From: Clostridia bacterium
GTDB lineage: Bacteria; Bacillota; Clostridia; Oscillospirales; CAG-272
Length of the DNA stretch: 58,453 bases
Assembly (NCBI GenBank): GCA_017444735.1
Contig: JAFSWB010000034.1
Span: forward strand, 1 to 58,453
Reading direction: 5' to 3'
Under the pieces are notes generated by a model that was not told where the DNA came from, ran no database searches, and worked only from the letters and a program-made list of their open reading frames with translations. The position numbers and the translations under genes are program-made. This document shows, in pieces, positions 35,497 to 43,726 of the stretch (within the stretch, counting starts at the first letter, position 1; the number at the start of each line of letters is the position of its first letter).

Positions 35497-37146
35497 TCAC
35501 AGAGTTTCCGCGGCAGAGCGGAGGCGCGCGGCGACCTCGTCCCGTCCGAGGATCTTCATTACCTCATACATATCGGGAGAATTCATCCGTCCGGTGACGG
35601 CGACGCGGAGGAACATCGAGACGTCCGCGACGCTTCCGCGGAATCGCTCGGGCTCCGCGCGGTATTCCTTCATATCGGCAGCGTAACCGAGACCCGTCGC
35701 TATCGCCTTTATCCGGTCGAACCACGCGTTCTGATCCTCGTCGGGATCGTAAACGGACGCGAACGACAGAAGCGCAGACTTTATATCGCCCCGGTCGAAT
35801 TCGTCGGGGTACGCGTCGGTGATCCGGAAGCAGTCGTTCCAGAAGAACCCGATAAAGTCGCGGACTTCCGCCCACGTTCCGAAATCCTTGCGCGGCTTTT
35901 TGCCGCCGCGGCCTATCGAGAAGACGGCGATCGCCTTTTCGCGGTCTTTTCCGATAAGCGCGGCGAATCCGGGATCGAATTCCTCCGCCCAGTCGAGATA
36001 GAGCCCGTAAACGGTCTCGGCGGTCATTCTCGAAATAACGTTCTTCGAGACGTCGGTGAGCTTCGCGTAGTCGAACAGCGCGCCCGCCGGATTGAGCTTC
36101 TTATACGAGAATTTGAAATCCGAGAGATCCGCCGTCGGCTCGGCGCGTCTCCAGTCCTCGAAGTTCGAGTTGAGGACGCCCATCAGATATTCCTTCACGC
36201 TTTCCCTCGGGAAACCCGCCTCTCTGTAATACGAGAGCGAGAGCTCGGGGTCTTTTCTCTTTGACAGCTTTCTCTTCGAGGAGCCGTCCATCTTCATAAG
36301 CGGTCCGATGTGCAGATATTTCGGCGGCCGGAAGCCGAGCGCGCGGAAAAGCTGCAGATGGAACGGGAGGGACGGAAGCCACTCGTCGCCCCTGACGACG
36401 TGCGTCGTCCGCATCAGGTGATCGTCGACGGCGTGAGCGAAGTGGTATGTCGGGATCCCGTCGCTCTTCAGGAGCACGTGGTCGATATCGTTCTCGGTCA
36501 GCTCGAGCTTCCCCTTGACGAGATCGGTGAACGGGATCTTGTTGTTGATATCCCCGTCGGAACGGAAGCGGAGCACCCACGGCTTACCGGCGTCGAGCGC
36601 CGCTTTTATTTCCTCGATCGGTCTGTCGCGCCAGATCGCCCATTTGCCGAAATAGCCGAAATTCGCTTTTTCGCGCTCCTGCTCCTCATGGATCGCGGCA
36701 AGCTCCTCCTCGGTGCAGAAGCACGGGTAAGCCATGCCGTCCAGAACGAGTTTTTTGGCGTATACGTGGTAGATCGGGGCGCGCTGACGCTGTCGGTAAG
36801 GACCGTAATTCCCTTTTTCACCGTCGGCGGTCACTCCCTCGTCGAAGCGGATACCGTATTCTCCGAGACCGAGAAGAAGCGTCTCGACCGCGCCGGGAAC
36901 TTCCCTTTTTGCGTCGGTGTCCTCAATGCGCAGGAAATGGACGCCTCCGCTCTGCGTGCACATTCTTTCCGATATCGGTCCCTGAACGAGGTTGCCGAGG
37001 TGGACGAAGCCCGTCGGACTCGGAGCCATACGGGAGACGACCGCACCCTCGGGCAGATCGCGCGGCGGAAAACGCTCCTCGAGCTCCTCCGGCGTCGTCG
37101 TCACTTCGGGAAAAAGCAGTTCGGCAAGGATCAGATAGTCCATCAT
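35497..37146 (-). CDS. gltX: glutamyl-tRNA synthetase with an N-terminal extension
   Basis: Charges tRNA-Glu. At 549 residues it is longer than usual because about 35 residues (MDYLILAELLFPEVTTTPEE...) precede the catalytic MAPSPTGFVHLGN, which carries the HIGH-equivalent HLGN. The KMSKS-equivalent is KLSKRKD. The C-terminal anticodon-binding helical part is present. The first ATG overlaps the stop of the MBL gene (ATGA). The extension is typical of a clostridial GluRS branch, from memory. Confidence 0.94.
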   Translation of the reverse strand: MMDYLILAELLFPEVTTTPEELEERFPPRDLPEGAVVSRMAPSPTGFVHLGNLVQGPISERMCTQSGGVHFLRIEDTDAKREVPGAVETLLLGLGEYGIRFDEGVTADGEKGNYGPYRQRQRAPIYHVYAKKLVLDGMAYPCFCTEEELAAIHEEQEREKANFGYFGKWAIWRDRPIEEIKAALDAGKPWVLRFRSDGDINNKIPFTDLVKGKLELTENDIDHVLLKSDGIPTYHFAHAVDDHLMRTTHVVRGDEWLPSLPFHLQLFRALGFRPPKYLHIGPLMKMDGSSKRKLSKRKDPELSLSYYREAGFPRESVKEYLMGVLNSNFEDWRRAEPTADLSDFKFSYKKLNPAGALFDYAKLTDVSKNVISRMTAETVYGLYLDWAEEFDPGFAALIGKDREKAIAVFSIGRGGKKPRKDFGTWAEVRDFIGFFWNDCFRITDAYPDEFDRGDIKSALLSFASVYDPDEDQNAWFDRIKAIATGLGYAADMKEYRAEPERFRGSVADVSMFLRVAVTGRMNSPDMYEVMKILGRDEVAARLRSAAETL

Positions 37147-37760
37147 AATTCACACCTCAAATACGGATTGATTTCTTTTATCTTTGAAAGCGCCCCGTCC
37201 GGTCCGTGACCGGGATATACGCGGAGCGCGCCGGGAAGCGCGGAAAGCGCCGCGAGCGAGCGCGCCAGCGTTCCGGCGTCCCCGCCCGGGAAGTCCGTCC
37301 GTCCGACGGAATCGAAAAAGAGCGTGTCCCCCGTCAGAATGACGCCGCCCGACAGAAACGACGCCGATCCCGGCGTGTGACCGGGCGTGTGGACGACCGT
37401 TACCGTTTCGTCCCCGAGAGAGATCGCGTCGCCGTCGCCGAGAAGACGGTCGGCGGGGGCGAAAACCGTCTTTTTCCCGAAAAACGGAAGAAACAGGTTC
37501 TTCGCGGGGTCGGTGAGGAAGTCGGCGTCGCCGCGGTGGATAAGGAGGGGCGCTCCGTATTCCTCCCGCGTTTCGCCGAGCGAGAGCATATGATCGAAGT
37601 GACCGTGCGTCAGGATGATATATCTCACATTTTTGTCCCCGACCGCCCCGCGGACGGCCTCGGGCGGCGCGGAGGGGTCGACTATCGCCGCCTCGCCTCC
37701 CGAGACGAGAAGCCAGCAGTTCGACGCGTACCCGTCGGTCGGGATCTTTTTGACAATCAT
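37143..37760 (-). CDS. metallo-beta-lactamase-fold hydrolase, glyoxalase II-like
   Basis: A 205-residue MBL-fold enzyme. The metal motif THGHFDH, the later histidine in HTPGHTPGSAS, the bridging aspartate in LTGDTLFFDSVGRTDFPGG and the final YPGHGP form the complete binuclear site. The GRTDFPGG segment is typical of YcbL-like glyoxalase II relatives that hydrolyse thioesters, but the substrate is unproven. It is first in the operon with gltX, glnS, the DUF362 gene and ispE. GGAG seven bases before the ATG is its ribosome binding site. Confidence 0.88.
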   Translation of the reverse strand: MIVKKIPTDGYASNCWLLVSGGEAAIVDPSAPPEAVRGAVGDKNVRYIILTHGHFDHMLSLGETREEYGAPLLIHRGDADFLTDPAKNLFLPFFGKKTVFAPADRLLGDGDAISLGDETVTVVHTPGHTPGSASFLSGGVILTGDTLFFDSVGRTDFPGGDAGTLARSLAALSALPGALRVYPGHGPDGALSKIKEINPYLRCEL

Positions 37761-37798
37761 ATGGTATCTCCGGCATCAAACGCATATACATTATAAAA

Positions 37799-37839
37799 AT
37801 ACTTTATAAAGTATAACATACGTCCGGCTCTCTTGTCCA
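37799..37839 (-). promoter_or_regulatory. promoter with a 16-bp palindrome, MBL-gltX-glnS operon
   Basis: On the minus strand, TGGACA (37834-37839) and TATACT (37810-37815) with 18 bases between. The perfect palindrome ATACTTTATAAAGTAT (37799-37814) covers the -10 and the likely start point. This is where an operator would block transcription. Confidence 0.55.
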
Positions 37840-37867
37840 TAGTTTTAGGGAGAAAAGGAGGAACGCG

Positions 37868-38473
37868 ATGAGTTTTTTGACGCGAGCGGCGCGGAGCCGG
37901 CGCAGTTTGTCGCGGAGAGGCAGAAGGCGTCTTTTCCGTTTTTTTATCGCCGCGGCGGTCGTCCTGTTCGTCGTCTGCGCGGTCATATACGAGCGTTTGA
38001 CCGACGGGGCGGTCGAGGTCCCCGCGGTCTCCTCGGCGGCGTCAGCCGTTGAGCGCGCGATCTCCGGCGCCGCCGCCGCGGCGCCCGGCGATACGGTCTT
38101 TTCCCGCGAGGACGGCGGATACAGGATCGATTCGGGAAAGCTGAGCGAGAAGATAGACGCCTTTGAGGAGGCGCTAACGGCGGCTCTCGGAAAAAGCAGG
38201 ATACTGAAGATCGGGATCCCGCTCGGCTCGCTCCTTGAAAGTCAGGTCACGTCGGGACGCGGACCTCGCGTCACGGCGCGCGTGTTCTGCGACTACAAGA
38301 CGGCGTGCTCCGTTAGGAGCGACATATCGTCGGTCGGGATCAATCAGACGCTTTACACGGTCAGGCTCGACGTCACGGTCGACTGTACCCTGCACCTCAA
38401 GGGGGAGGACAGAACGGTCTCCGTCTCCGATTCGATCATTCTCGAGGAAGCGGTCTTTATCGGCGGTCCCTGA
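37868..38473 (+). CDS. yunB: sporulation protein YunB
   Basis: A 201-residue protein with a basic N terminus and one transmembrane segment (about 23-42, FRFFIAAAVVLFVVCAVIY); the rest is outside. Conserved pieces of the YunB family are KIGIPLGSLLESQVTSGRGP and SVGINQTLYTVRLDV. In B. subtilis yunB is under sigma-E control and is needed for efficient sporulation; its biochemical role is not known. AAGGAGG six bases before the ATG sets the start. It is divergent from the MBL-gltX operon. Confidence 0.88.
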   Translation: MSFLTRAARSRRSLSRRGRRRLFRFFIAAAVVLFVVCAVIYERLTDGAVEVPAVSSAASAVERAISGAAAAAPGDTVFSREDGGYRIDSGKLSEKIDAFEEALTAALGKSRILKIGIPLGSLLESQVTSGRGPRVTARVFCDYKTACSVRSDISSVGINQTLYTVRLDVTVDCTLHLKGEDRTVSVSDSIILEEAVFIGGP

Positions 38474-38483
38474 CGGTCCCGTA

Positions 38484-38512
38484 TTGATTTCGGCGGCGAT
38501 ATGTGCTAAAAT
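38484..38512 (+). promoter_or_regulatory. promoter of the DivIVA-like/fumB unit
   Basis: TTGATT (38484-38489), 17 bases, TAAAAT (38507-38512). It directs the DivIVA-like gene and the overlapping fumB. Confidence 0.6.
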
Positions 38513-38573
38513 ATGGGGAGAAAAGATAATTACGGGCGAAACCGAACGTTTTGCCGGTTGGGAGGTCTCTCCG

Positions 38574-39137
38574 TTGAAGAAGAAAGCGAACAAAGGATTC
38601 AGGGGCTCGCTCGGCGGCTTCAGGAAAGCCGACGTGAACGCGTATATCATCGAGCTGTCCCGTAAATACACGGAAATGGAAGATTCATACCGCGAGAAGA
38701 TCTCCGAGCTCGAGGCGAAGGTCTCGTCCCTCGCCGCTTCGCTCGCCGCCGCCGACGCGCGCGCGGACGACGCGGAAAAGAAAGCCGCGGAACGCGCCGA
38801 GTCACCCGCGGCGAAGGACGCGGGGCTGGCGCAGGAGGCGCTCGCCGAGATCAAAAAAATGAGATCCGGGCTGAAAAAGAAGATAAAGGAGTTAGAGACC
38901 AAATACGGAGACATCCTCCCGCCCTCGAAGAAGGAGAAGAAGGAGGAAAACCCCGCCTCTCCCCTGCCCGAGGACGCGGCCGAAAAAAAAGCGCCCCGGG
39001 AGGCGGAGGAGAAGAGCGGCTGTTCCGACGAATTCGACGACTATCTGAAGCAATTCCGCTCGGCGACGGCGACTCTGTTCGACGAGTTTGACAAAAAATA
39101 CGGAACGAACGTCTCGGGAGCGCGCAAAAATGGCTGA
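38574..39137 (+). CDS. DivIVA-like coiled-coil protein
   Basis: A 187-residue cytosolic protein. A basic N-terminal segment leads to GGFRKADVNAYIIELSRKY, which resembles the membrane-curvature-binding start of DivIVA/GpsB proteins. A coiled coil follows at about 30-105, then a Lys/Glu/Pro-rich linker and a C-terminal amphipathic region (EFDDYLKQFRSATATLFDEF). Such proteins place cell division or wall synthesis at poles and septa. GGGAGG eight bases before a TTG at 38574 sets the start; the frame is open far upstream, but the codons there are shadow-like. It overlaps fumB by eight bases. Confidence 0.7.
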   Translation: MKKKANKGFRGSLGGFRKADVNAYIIELSRKYTEMEDSYREKISELEAKVSSLAASLAAADARADDAEKKAAERAESPAAKDAGLAQEALAEIKKMRSGLKKKIKELETKYGDILPPSKKEKKEENPASPLPEDAAEKKAPREAEEKSGCSDEFDDYLKQFRSATATLFDEFDKKYGTNVSGARKNG

Positions 39138-39669
39138 CAAGAGAGTCACGGTCGCCGATTTCCGGGAATGGGCGCGCGAGGTGAAGGCGGGCGACCGGAT
39201 CCTGCTGTCGGGCGAGATCCACACCGCCCGCGACGCGGCGCACAAGAGGATCTTCGCCGCGCTTGACCGGGGCGAAAAACCGCCTTTCGATATCAGGGGG
39301 GCGTTCGTCTATTACGCGGGTCCCACGCCTCCGAGAGGCGGGATGCCCGTCGGATCGTGCGGACCGACGACCTCTTCGAGGATGGATCGCTACGCGCCGC
39401 GTCTTTATCTGCTCGGCCTTGCGGCGACGATCGGGAAAGGACCCCGGTCGGATGAAGTGAGAGAGGCGATCAGAGAGACCGGTTCCCTTTATCTCTGCGC
39501 GGTCGGCGGCGCGGGCGCGCTCGCCGCGCAATGCATCGAATCGTCCGAGGTGATCGCGTACGGCGATCTCGGATGCGAATCGGTCAAGAGGATGACGGTC
39601 AGGGACTTCCCGCTTTTCGTCGGGATCGACGCAAGCGGCGTCTCGGCTTTTGCCGAAATCAAGAGATAA
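39130..39669 (+). CDS. fumB: fumarate hydratase class I, beta (C-terminal) subunit
   Basis: The 179-residue swivel-domain subunit of two-component class I fumarase or L-tartrate dehydratase. GDRILLSGEIHTARDAAHKR, VYYAGPTPPRGG, GPTTSSRMD and GKGPRSDEV are characteristic. The enzyme needs the alpha subunit, which holds the 4Fe-4S cluster; in most genomes its gene is directly upstream, but here that place is taken by the DivIVA-like gene. The alpha gene must be elsewhere, or this protein has another role. The ATG at 39130 overlaps the previous gene; a longer frame upstream is not needed. Confidence 0.87.
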   Translation: MADKRVTVADFREWAREVKAGDRILLSGEIHTARDAAHKRIFAALDRGEKPPFDIRGAFVYYAGPTPPRGGMPVGSCGPTTSSRMDRYAPRLYLLGLAATIGKGPRSDEVREAIRETGSLYLCAVGGAGALAAQCIESSEVIAYGDLGCESVKRMTVRDFPLFVGIDASGVSAFAEIKR

Positions 39670-39675
39670 TGAAAA

Positions 39676-39709
39676 CGCAGACGCACCGGCGGTGCGTCTG
39701 CGCTTTTTT
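39676..39709. terminator. intrinsic terminator between convergent units
   Basis: CGCAGACGCACC and GGTGCGTCTGCG form a 12-bp stem around GGC with six T after it. It stops fumB. The opposite strand has a shorter T-run. Confidence 0.9.
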
Positions 39710-40292
39710 ATTTGGTGAAATAATACCCTTCGCCCCGGCGGTTCAGGATAAGCGGGAAGCCCGTTTTTCCGCGCGCCTTCGCGTTGAGGTCGGAGATCAG
39801 CGATCTCATCGCGCCGTCGCCCGCCGATCCGGGGTCGCGCGAAGTGAAGCGGACGAGCTCGCGGGCCGTGAACGGCGAGCCGGACGCCGTCTCGAAAAGA
39901 CGGACGATCAGTCGCTCCTTCTCCGTGAGGTCGAGTTTTTTGCCGAGAAAGACGGAAACGCCGTTTTTCTCCGAATAGAGCTTTCCTGAAAAGCAGTCGT
40001 ATCTGACTCCCGCTCTCAATTCGAGTATTTCGCCGATCCTCTCCCTCACGCGTTCGACCTCCGCCGACGCGCCGTCGGCGCGGAGCGCGAGCGCGTTTTT
40101 GTCGCAGACGACCGTCTTTTCGGAGGGGGCGTCGCATACGCCGCCGCGGAAAACGACGACGGCGGCGGCGCGATCGGCGAGCGGGTCGTCCTCCCCTTCG
40201 GCGACCGCCGTCGGATAGCCCGAGGCGAGCAGATAATCGCGGAGGGTACGGATCTCTTCGACCGACGCGCCGTCCGGAATAACGACCGTCAC
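39708..40292 (-). CDS. winged-helix protein with a degenerate receiver-like domain
   Basis: A 194-residue protein. The C-terminal third (from KKLDLTEKERLIVRLF to RRGEGYYFTK) is an OmpR/PhoB-type winged helix for DNA binding. The N-terminal half (about 1-95) looks like a shrunken receiver: MTVVIPDGASVEEIRTLRDY, then VVVFRG where a phospho-accepting aspartate would be expected, and no Asp is there. It is therefore probably a regulator that is not phosphorylated. It begins with GTG three bases after the oadA stop, at the end of the decarboxylase operon, with no sensor kinase nearby. It may control this operon. Confidence 0.7.
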   Translation of the reverse strand: MTVVIPDGASVEEIRTLRDYLLASGYPTAVAEGEDDPLADRAAAVVVFRGGVCDAPSEKTVVCDKNALALRADGASAEVERVRERIGEILELRAGVRYDCFSGKLYSEKNGVSVFLGKKLDLTEKERLIVRLFETASGSPFTARELVRFTSRDPGSAGDGAMRSLISDLNAKARGKTGFPLILNRRGEGYYFTK

Positions 40293-40295
40293 GGG

Positions 40296-41693
40296 TCAGA
40301 CGGTGTGGACGCCGAGGACGGGATCGCCGTGTTCGGCGTCAAGACCGTATTTCTTCGCTTTTCTGTACTCGAAGAACTTGACGGCGACCTGATCGAACAG
40401 CGCGTACGTCAGGACGTTCTCCTCCTGTTCGAGATACGGGCGGACCTCCTCGCGGAGTCTTTCGAGCTCCGGCTCGATCCTGTCGGCGGGACGGTACGTG
40501 ATCGGCTCCTCGTCGCCGATGATCGACTTGCGGAAGGACTCGGAGATCTCGACAGGCGTCTTTCCGTAATCGCCCCTGACGAGGCCGCGGAACTCCTTCG
40601 TGACCATCTTGTACCTTTCGCCGGAGATCACGTTGAGCACCGCCTGCGTGCCGACGATCTGAGACGTCGGAGTGACGAGCGGCGGGAATCCGGCGTCCTC
40701 TCTGACCTTGGGGACCTCGGCGAGCACTTCCTCGAGCTTCTCGCTCTGCCCCGCCTGCTTCAGCTGCGAGACGAGGTTCGAGAGCATACCGCCCGGGACC
40801 TGATACATGAGGCCGCGGACGTCGACCTTGAGGACCTTCGGATCGAGCTGACCGCTCTTCAGATATTTTTCTCTTATGGGGGTAAAATACTGCGCGATCC
40901 TGTTGAGCCGGTTGAGATCGAGTCCAGTGTCGTACTCCGTCCCGGCGAGCGTCGCGACGATCGGCTCCGTCGGCGGCTGAGACGTTCCCATCGCAAACGG
41001 CGAGATCGCCGTGTCGATGATATCGGCGCCCGCCTCGACCGCTTTCAGCGCGGTCATCGAGGCGAGTCCGGTCGTGTAGTGCGTGTGGACCTGGATCGGG
41101 ACCTTTACGGTCTCTTTGAGCGTTTTTACGAGGTCGTAGGCGGTGTACGGAGTCAGAAGACCCGCCATATCCTTGATGCAAATCGAATCCGCGCCCATCT
41201 CCTCGAGTTCCTTCGCGTACTTTGCAAACGCCTCGTTCGAGTGGACGGGCGAGAGCGTGTAGCTCATAGCCGCCTGAACGTGGCCGCCCTCCTTCTTTGT
41301 CGCTTCGATCGCCGTTCTCAGGTTGCGGGCGTCGTTGAGCGCGTCGAAAATGCGGATTATGTCGATCCCGTTCGCTATCGACTTCTCGACGAAGTAACGG
41401 ACGACGTCGTCCGCGTAGTGACGGTATCCGAGGATATTCTGACCGCGGAAGAGCATCTGGAGCTTCGTGTTCTTTACGCGGTCCCTTATTTTGCGCAGAC
41501 GCTCCCACGGGTCTTCGTTGAGGAACCTGATGCAGGCGTCGAAAGTCGCGCCGCCCCACGCCTCGAGAGAGTGATATCCGACTTTATCCATTTCTTCGAG
41601 GATCGGAAGCATTTCCTCCGTCTTCATCCTCGTGGCGATAAGAGACTGATGTGAATCTCTCAATACGGTCTCGGTTATTCTGACTTTAGCCAT
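40296..41693 (-). CDS. oadA: oxaloacetate decarboxylase alpha subunit (carboxyltransferase)
   Basis: Transfers the carboxyl group of oxaloacetate to biotin, releasing pyruvate. This 465-residue form has the DRE-TIM metallolyase barrel (start VRITETVLRDSHQSLIATRM; metal ligands in DSHQ and the VHTHYTTG histidines) and the conserved carboxylase domain, but no C-terminal biotinyl domain; biotin is on the separate protein at 42921. ALDEV-like spacing between subunits matches stand-alone carriers. It follows oadB by 18 bases. It is the second carboxyltransferase in the operon besides that at 43727. Confidence 0.94.
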   Translation of the reverse strand: MAKVRITETVLRDSHQSLIATRMKTEEMLPILEEMDKVGYHSLEAWGGATFDACIRFLNEDPWERLRKIRDRVKNTKLQMLFRGQNILGYRHYADDVVRYFVEKSIANGIDIIRIFDALNDARNLRTAIEATKKEGGHVQAAMSYTLSPVHSNEAFAKYAKELEEMGADSICIKDMAGLLTPYTAYDLVKTLKETVKVPIQVHTHYTTGLASMTALKAVEAGADIIDTAISPFAMGTSQPPTEPIVATLAGTEYDTGLDLNRLNRIAQYFTPIREKYLKSGQLDPKVLKVDVRGLMYQVPGGMLSNLVSQLKQAGQSEKLEEVLAEVPKVREDAGFPPLVTPTSQIVGTQAVLNVISGERYKMVTKEFRGLVRGDYGKTPVEISESFRKSIIGDEEPITYRPADRIEPELERLREEVRPYLEQEENVLTYALFDQVAVKFFEYRKAKKYGLDAEHGDPVLGVHTV

Positions 41694-41711
41694 TCCTGAT
41701 TGCTCCTTTCA

Positions 41712-42890
41712 TCACGCGAAGAACGTGAGGAATACTCCCGCGGCGACCGCGGAGCCGATAACGCCCGCGACGTTCGGTCCCATGGCGTGCATGAGAAGGA
41801 AGTTCGACGGGTTCTCTTTCTGACCGACGACCTGGGACACTCTCGCCGCCATCGGGACGGCGGAGACGCCCGCCGAGCCGATCAGCGGATTGATCTTGCC
41901 CCGCGTGACGACGTACATGATCTTGCCGAAGACGAGACCGCCGCACGTCGAGATCGCGAACGCGCAGAGACCGAGGACGATGATATATAGCGTCGTCGGA
42001 GAGAGGAAGTTCTCGGCGTTGGCGGTCGCGCCGACGCAGACGCCGAGGAAGATCGTCACGATGTTGATGAGCTCGTTCTGCGCGGTCTTCGACAGGCGGT
42101 CGGTGACTCCGCAGACGTTGAACAGGTTGCCGAGCATAAGGAAGCCGATAAGAGGCGCGGCGCTCGGAACGATAAGCGTGACGACGAGGGTGACGAGGAT
42201 CGGGAAGACGACCTTTTCGAGCTTCGTCACGGGGCGGAGAGTCTTCATAACGACCGATCTCTCCTTCTTCGTCGTGAGCAGCTTCATCAGAGGCGGCTGA
42301 ATTATCGGTATCAGCGCCATATAGCTGTACGCCGCGACCGCTATCGCGCCGAGCAGAACGGGCGCGAGGATCTTCGTGACGAGGATCGCGGTCGGGCCGT
42401 CGGCGCCTCCGATTATTCCGATAGAAGCCGCCGCTTTAGGCGTGAATCCGATGAAGATCGCCCCGGTGAACGCGACGAAAACGCCGAGCTGCGCCGCCGC
42501 GCCGAGGAAGAGGGACTTCGGATTCGCAATGAGCGGGGAGAAATCGGTCATCGCTCCGACGCCCATGAAGATGAGCGACGGATAGATCCCGAGCTTGACT
42601 CCGAGATAGAGGAAGTCAAGAAGAGAGCCCTCGCTTATCACCGCGACGATATCGACGTGCTCCGAGAGGAAAAACTTCTCCATGTGGAAAAGATCGGCTC
42701 CGGGAAGGTTGGCGAGCAGCATTCCGAACGCGATCGGAAGGAGAAGGAGCGGCTCGAACTGCTTTTTTATCGCCAGAAAGAAGAGCACGCCGATAATGAT
42801 ATACATTATCAGGGTCTTTATGAGCAGGACGGGGTCGGAAAAGAATTGAGCGACGCCCGTCGACGAGAAAAATCTACCTACGAATTCCAA
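41712..42890 (-). CDS. oadB: Na+-translocating decarboxylase beta subunit
   Basis: The 392-residue membrane subunit with about ten or eleven transmembrane segments. It decarboxylates carboxybiotin and pumps Na+ out of the cell. The conserved IGIIGGADGPTAILVTK region holds the aspartate known to be essential (Asp203 in Klebsiella OadB), and LIGSAGVSAVPMAAR near residue 345 is the second ion-path segment. It is shared by oxaloacetate, methylmalonyl-CoA and glutaconyl-CoA decarboxylases, so it does not by itself fix the substrate. Confidence 0.95.
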   Translation of the reverse strand: MEFVGRFFSSTGVAQFFSDPVLLIKTLIMYIIIGVLFFLAIKKQFEPLLLLPIAFGMLLANLPGADLFHMEKFFLSEHVDIVAVISEGSLLDFLYLGVKLGIYPSLIFMGVGAMTDFSPLIANPKSLFLGAAAQLGVFVAFTGAIFIGFTPKAAASIGIIGGADGPTAILVTKILAPVLLGAIAVAAYSYMALIPIIQPPLMKLLTTKKERSVVMKTLRPVTKLEKVVFPILVTLVVTLIVPSAAPLIGFLMLGNLFNVCGVTDRLSKTAQNELINIVTIFLGVCVGATANAENFLSPTTLYIIVLGLCAFAISTCGGLVFGKIMYVVTRGKINPLIGSAGVSAVPMAARVSQVVGQKENPSNFLLMHAMGPNVAGVIGSAVAAGVFLTFFA

Positions 42891-42920
42891 GGCAATTTAC
42901 CCCTTTTTGAGAGAGTTTTT

Positions 42921-43274
42921 TCAGCCGAGGGTGATGATCGCGTCTCCGGCGGCGACGGTCGCGCCCTTCGGCGCGTTGACCGCGACGACGGTCCCGGCGG
43001 CGGGCGAGAAGATCTCGTTTTCCATCTTCATCGCCTCGAGGATGCAGACGAGGGCGTCTTTTTCGATACGGTCTCCGGCCTGAACGTTCATTTTAAGGAT
43101 CGTTCCGGGCATCGGGGCCTTTACCGTCTCTCCGGAGGGCGCCGCCTTCGGAGCGGGAGCGGGAGCCGCCGCCGGCGCCGCGGCGGGCGCGGGAGCGGGA
43201 GCGGTCGTTCCGCTCACTTCCTCGATCTCGACGTCGTAAACGACCCCGTTGACTTTAACGCTGTATTTTTTCAT
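42921..43274 (-). CDS. biotin carrier protein of the decarboxylase
   Basis: A 117-residue carrier. After a short N-terminal segment (MKKYSVKVNGVVYDVEIEE) comes a flexible Ala/Pro linker (about 23-48) and a biotinyl domain with EAMKMEN, where K83 is the biotinylated residue. It corresponds to the 1.3S/MmdC/GcdC carrier and would shuttle the carboxyl group between the soluble transferases and OadB. ATG 43274 follows AAGGA; the frame extends seven residues further but has no better site. Confidence 0.93.
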   Translation of the reverse strand: MKKYSVKVNGVVYDVEIEEVSGTTAPAPAPAAAPAAAPAPAPKAAPSGETVKAPMPGTILKMNVQAGDRIEKDALVCILEAMKMENEIFSPAAGTVVAVNAPKGATVAAGDAIITLG

Positions 43275-43310
43275 TTTCGCACTATCCTTTCTCAAATTAT
43301 CGGAAAACCG

Positions 43311-43712
43311 TTATCTCTGTTTCTTTTTCCACGGCGAGGCGCCCCGTCTCTCGAACGAGACGACGCGGAACGACGAGGGCGCGGGTTCTCCCCGCTCTTC
43401 CCTGTACGCGGTGATCGCCGCCGTTATCGCGGCGACGAGCGCGCCGCCGTCGTCGGCGGGAGCCGCCGTCTCCGGGACCGGTTCGGCGGGCACGGCGGGC
43501 GACGGTTTCTTTTTCTTCGCGGCGGCGTCCATAACGAGCCGGAAGATCGTGAGCGAAAGCCATATGATGAACAGGACGGCGAAGACCGTGCCCATCCCCA
43601 TAAGGACCATTTTCAGCGAGAGCGACGCTTTTTCGGAGAAGGAGAGTCCGTTGTTGAGTACGGAATCGAGTCCTTCCTTCGCGGCGGTCTCAACAGTCGT
43701 TTCAAGTCCCAT
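43311..43712 (-). CDS. oadG: Na+-pumping decarboxylase gamma subunit
   Basis: A 133-residue subunit with one N-terminal transmembrane helix (about 33-58, LKMVLMGMGTVFAVLFIIW), a KKKKPSPAVP linker and a C-terminal soluble tail (ALVAAITAAITAYREER), as in OadG/MmdD. It assembles the transferase subunits with the membrane pump. GGAGG six bases before ATG 43712 defines the start; the upstream part of the frame overlaps the carboxyltransferase gene. Confidence 0.88.
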   Translation of the reverse strand: MGLETTVETAAKEGLDSVLNNGLSFSEKASLSLKMVLMGMGTVFAVLFIIWLSLTIFRLVMDAAAKKKKPSPAVPAEPVPETAAPADDGGALVAAITAAITAYREERGEPAPSSFRVVSFERRGASPWKKKQR

Positions 43713-43726
43713 CGGATACCTCCCGA

